This document shows, piece after piece, positions 6,403-8,009 of a DNA stretch of 8,009 nucleotides (positions are counted from its first letter, which is position 1; each line of letters begins with the position of its first letter). Origin of the DNA: Ktedonobacter sp. 13_1_20CM_4_53_11 (lineage in GTDB: Bacteria > Chloroflexota > Ktedonobacteria > Ktedonobacterales > Ktedonobacteraceae); assembly GCA_001919995.1 (NCBI GenBank), contig MNIY01000060.1, positions 799-8,807 of the forward strand. The letters run 5' to 3'. Position numbers and translations under genes: made by a program. The notes under the pieces were generated by a model. The model was not told the origin of the DNA. It made no database searches and saw nothing but the letters and a program-made list of their open reading frames with translations.

Positions 6403-7374
6403 TTGGAAAATATTGTTGAACGCCTGCTCAACGGAGACCGCCGCGCGCTGGCACGTATGGTGACGCTGATCGAGAACGAAGTACCCGCGGCCCGTCGTTA
6501 TCTGGCCGAGCTGCATCGATACGCCGGCAAAGCCCATATCGTTGGTGTGACCGGCGCTCCAGGAGCCGGTAAAAGTACCCTTGTCACCCATCTTGTCCGT
6601 GAATTGCGCCGTCGCGATGCCAAAGTCGGTGTAATTGCTATCGATCCCACCAGCCCCTTTACGGGTGGAGCTATCCTCGGTGATCGTATTCGCATGATGG
6701 AGCTCTCGGGCGACCCGAAAGTATTTATTCGCAGTATGGCGAGTCGGGGTAACCTGGGAGGTCTTGCCGCCTCAACCCGTGATGTCGTACGCGCCCTGGA
6801 CGCCGCAGGCTACGATCCGATCATCATCGAGACCGTGGGAACGGGCCAGGCGGAGGTCGAAGTCATGCGCACCGCGCAGACCGTCCTCGTCACCTCAGCC
6901 CCTGGCATGGGTGACGACGTTCAGGCCATCAAAGCCGGCATCCTGGAGATTGCCGATATTTTTGCGGTCACGAAGGCCGATAAACCCGGCGCGGACCAGA
7001 CCGTCGCGGAACTGGCCATGCTCTTGAGCCTTGACCCTATGCGCCGCCTGCACGATAAATCTCAGCCCTACTGGCGTATCCCCGTCTTAAAAACCGCTGC
7101 CATCAAAGACCAGGGTATCACCCAGGTGGCCGACGCCATCAAGGAGCACCACGACTACCTCGTGAAAAGCGGTATGCTGGCCCACAGGGCCCAGCGCCAG
7201 GTGCGCAGCGAAGTACAGGCTCTCATATTGCACGCCGTCGTCAACGCGCTCAAAGCCAGAACCACCGAGGACGAATGGCAAAAACTCGTCGACGACATCA
7301 CCACCCGCGAACGTGACCCCTACAGCGTGGCATCCGAACTGCAAGAAAGAATAGGCCTGAGGCAGGACCCGTGA
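6403..7374 (+). CDS. meaB: MeaB/ArgK-type G3E GTPase, mutase chaperone
   Basis: 323 residues, the usual MeaB/MMAA length. MeaB uses GTP to gate adenosylcobalamin loading and to protect the B12 mutase from inactivation. An N-terminal helical arm (1-42) leads into the G domain: Walker A GAPGAGKST (51-59, Lys57), DPTSPFTGGAILGDRIRM (81-98) with Mg-binding Asp81, ETVGTGQAE (143-151, switch II) and the base-reading TKAD (190-193, where bacterial members often have NKAD). The C-terminal helical part (about 250-323) would form the dimer arm. Old annotations as an arginine/ornithine transport kinase (ArgK) are considered wrong for this family. The start is TTG at 6403, with GAGGTG ten bases and AGGTG four bases upstream. 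Seven bases after the B12 subunit gene, it surely acts with that subunit. Confidence 0.95.
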   Translation: MENIVERLLNGDRRALARMVTLIENEVPAARRYLAELHRYAGKAHIVGVTGAPGAGKSTLVTHLVRELRRRDAKVGVIAIDPTSPFTGGAILGDRIRMMELSGDPKVFIRSMASRGNLGGLAASTRDVVRALDAAGYDPIIIETVGTGQAEVEVMRTAQTVLVTSAPGMGDDVQAIKAGILEIADIFAVTKADKPGADQTVAELAMLLSLDPMRRLHDKSQPYWRIPVLKTAAIKDQGITQVADAIKEHHDYLVKSGMLAHRAQRQVRSEVQALILHAVVNALKARTTEDEWQKLVDDITTRERDPYSVASELQERIGLRQDP

Positions 7375-8009
7375 AAATCGCGCTGAAAATCACACCACAA
7401 CGCAGCACCCAGTACGCCAATATGGCAGAGATACTGGCTGCCCCTGAACTGCTCTCCAGCCCCTTGAGCCCCTTCATCACCGCGGTTACCACGACGACCC
7501 TCGCCGGCCAGTCCTACCTGTTAGCCACACTCGACGAAACCTCTCCCCACTTTCCCACGCTCCCTGCTCTCATCCCCATCCTCTCGCGCCTGGCAGCAAC
7601 CAGCGAGATCTATGAGTACTTCGATGCGCTTGGTGACGTGCAGGGGTCGCTGCTACGCCCGCTGGAGCCACAATTCGCCCCCTTTGTGCCCCTGGAGATG
7701 GCAGAAATACGACGTTATAAGGGGAAGACCAATGAAATCTTTACGCATGTAATGCTCAACATAGCCCTGTTCGCCGGTGACTATGCCGCGCAATGTACCG
7801 AACGGCTCAGGATACTTGATCCCCTTGCCGGCGGTGGTACCACTCTCTTTCTCGCGCTTGCGGCTGGTTACGATGCCTTCGGCATTGAAACCGAACGGCA
7901 GGATATCGAATCAACCGCCATTTTTGTCAGGCAATATTTGCGCAGCGAGCATATCCCTTTTAAAGAACTGGCTGAGCGCAGCCGTCGCGCAGGTCGGCGC
8001 TATCAGTTC
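7371..8009 (+). CDS. SAM-dependent methyltransferase, TRM11/UPF0020-like, cut by window end
   Basis: An open frame from GTG at 7371 runs unbroken for 213 codons to the last base. The GTG overlaps the meaB TGA by four bases and has GAGG eight bases upstream, typical of translational coupling. The first 110 residues are not recognised. KGKTNEIFTHVMLNIALFAG (117-136) followed by LRILDPLAGGGTTLFLALAAG (146-166) and an acidic GIETERQDIE (171-180) resembles the core of TRM11/UPF0020 RNA methylases and of N4/N6 DNA methylases. There the first motif is usually DPFCGSGTT, here DPLAGGGTT. The catalytic (N/D)PPY motif would come later, outside the window, so RNA or DNA as substrate cannot be decided. 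Nothing links it to B12 chemistry except its place in the operon. Confidence 0.78.
   Translation, partial: MKIALKITPQRSTQYANMAEILAAPELLSSPLSPFITAVTTTTLAGQSYLLATLDETSPHFPTLPALIPILSRLAATSEIYEYFDALGDVQGSLLRPLEPQFAPFVPLEMAEIRRYKGKTNEIFTHVMLNIALFAGDYAAQCTERLRILDPLAGGGTTLFLALAAGYDAFGIETERQDIESTAIFVRQYLRSEHIPFKELAERSRRAGRRYQF

Noticed and set aside
6018..7492. Several leftward open frames across the mutase subunit, meaB and the following gene.
   Set aside because: Antisense shadows of genes with clear motifs; none has a family motif or ribosome site.

Overview
The window reads as bacterial chromosome with no mobile element, RNA gene or CRISPR array that I can see. The mix of genes suggests a Chloroflexota bacterium, most likely of the Ktedonobacteria. 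These are a single-domain VKOR, a DUF929 thioredoxin-fold protein, a membrane-anchored BNR-repeat protein, a split cobalamin-binding mutase subunit with MeaB, several GTG/TTG starts and one apparently leaderless gene. This placement is inference from gene content, not from a marker gene.

Layout. Positions 1-215 hold no gene I can support. A membrane-anchored six-Asp-box BNR/Ycf48-like protein runs leftwards (216-1484). Across an 81-bp divergent gap with a good sigma-70 promoter lies a VKOR-type disulfide oxidoreductase (1566-2066, rightwards). Its stop is four bases from the stop of a convergent gene for a membrane-anchored thioredoxin-fold DUF929 protein with a CPLC motif (2071-3099, leftwards). 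Together they look like a complete DsbB/DsbA-like disulfide-forming pair arranged tail to tail.

Positions 3100-3265 form a compact two-way control region. It contains a near-consensus leftward promoter for the DUF929 gene, a rightward promoter for csoR, a bulged inverted repeat spanning the csoR -35 to -10, and a 25-bp CsoR-type operator over the predicted csoR start point. The CsoR (3266-3532) has the full Cu(I) ligand set, but no copper efflux or chaperone gene is in view.

A TATAAT promoter directly before the RNase III ATG (3583) implies a leaderless transcript. It opens a tight five-gene run with gaps of 13, 16 and 7 bp and then a 4-bp overlap. The genes are rnc, a TaqI-like adenine-N6 DNA methyltransferase with no endonuclease, a cobalamin-binding acyl-CoA mutase subunit, its GTPase chaperone meaB, and a SAM-dependent methyltransferase that is cut by the window end. 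The B12 subunit and MeaB clearly work together in methylmalonyl-CoA (or similar) carbon-skeleton rearrangement, but the catalytic mutase subunit is not here. Why they sit with RNase III and two methyltransferases is not explained by any pathway I know.
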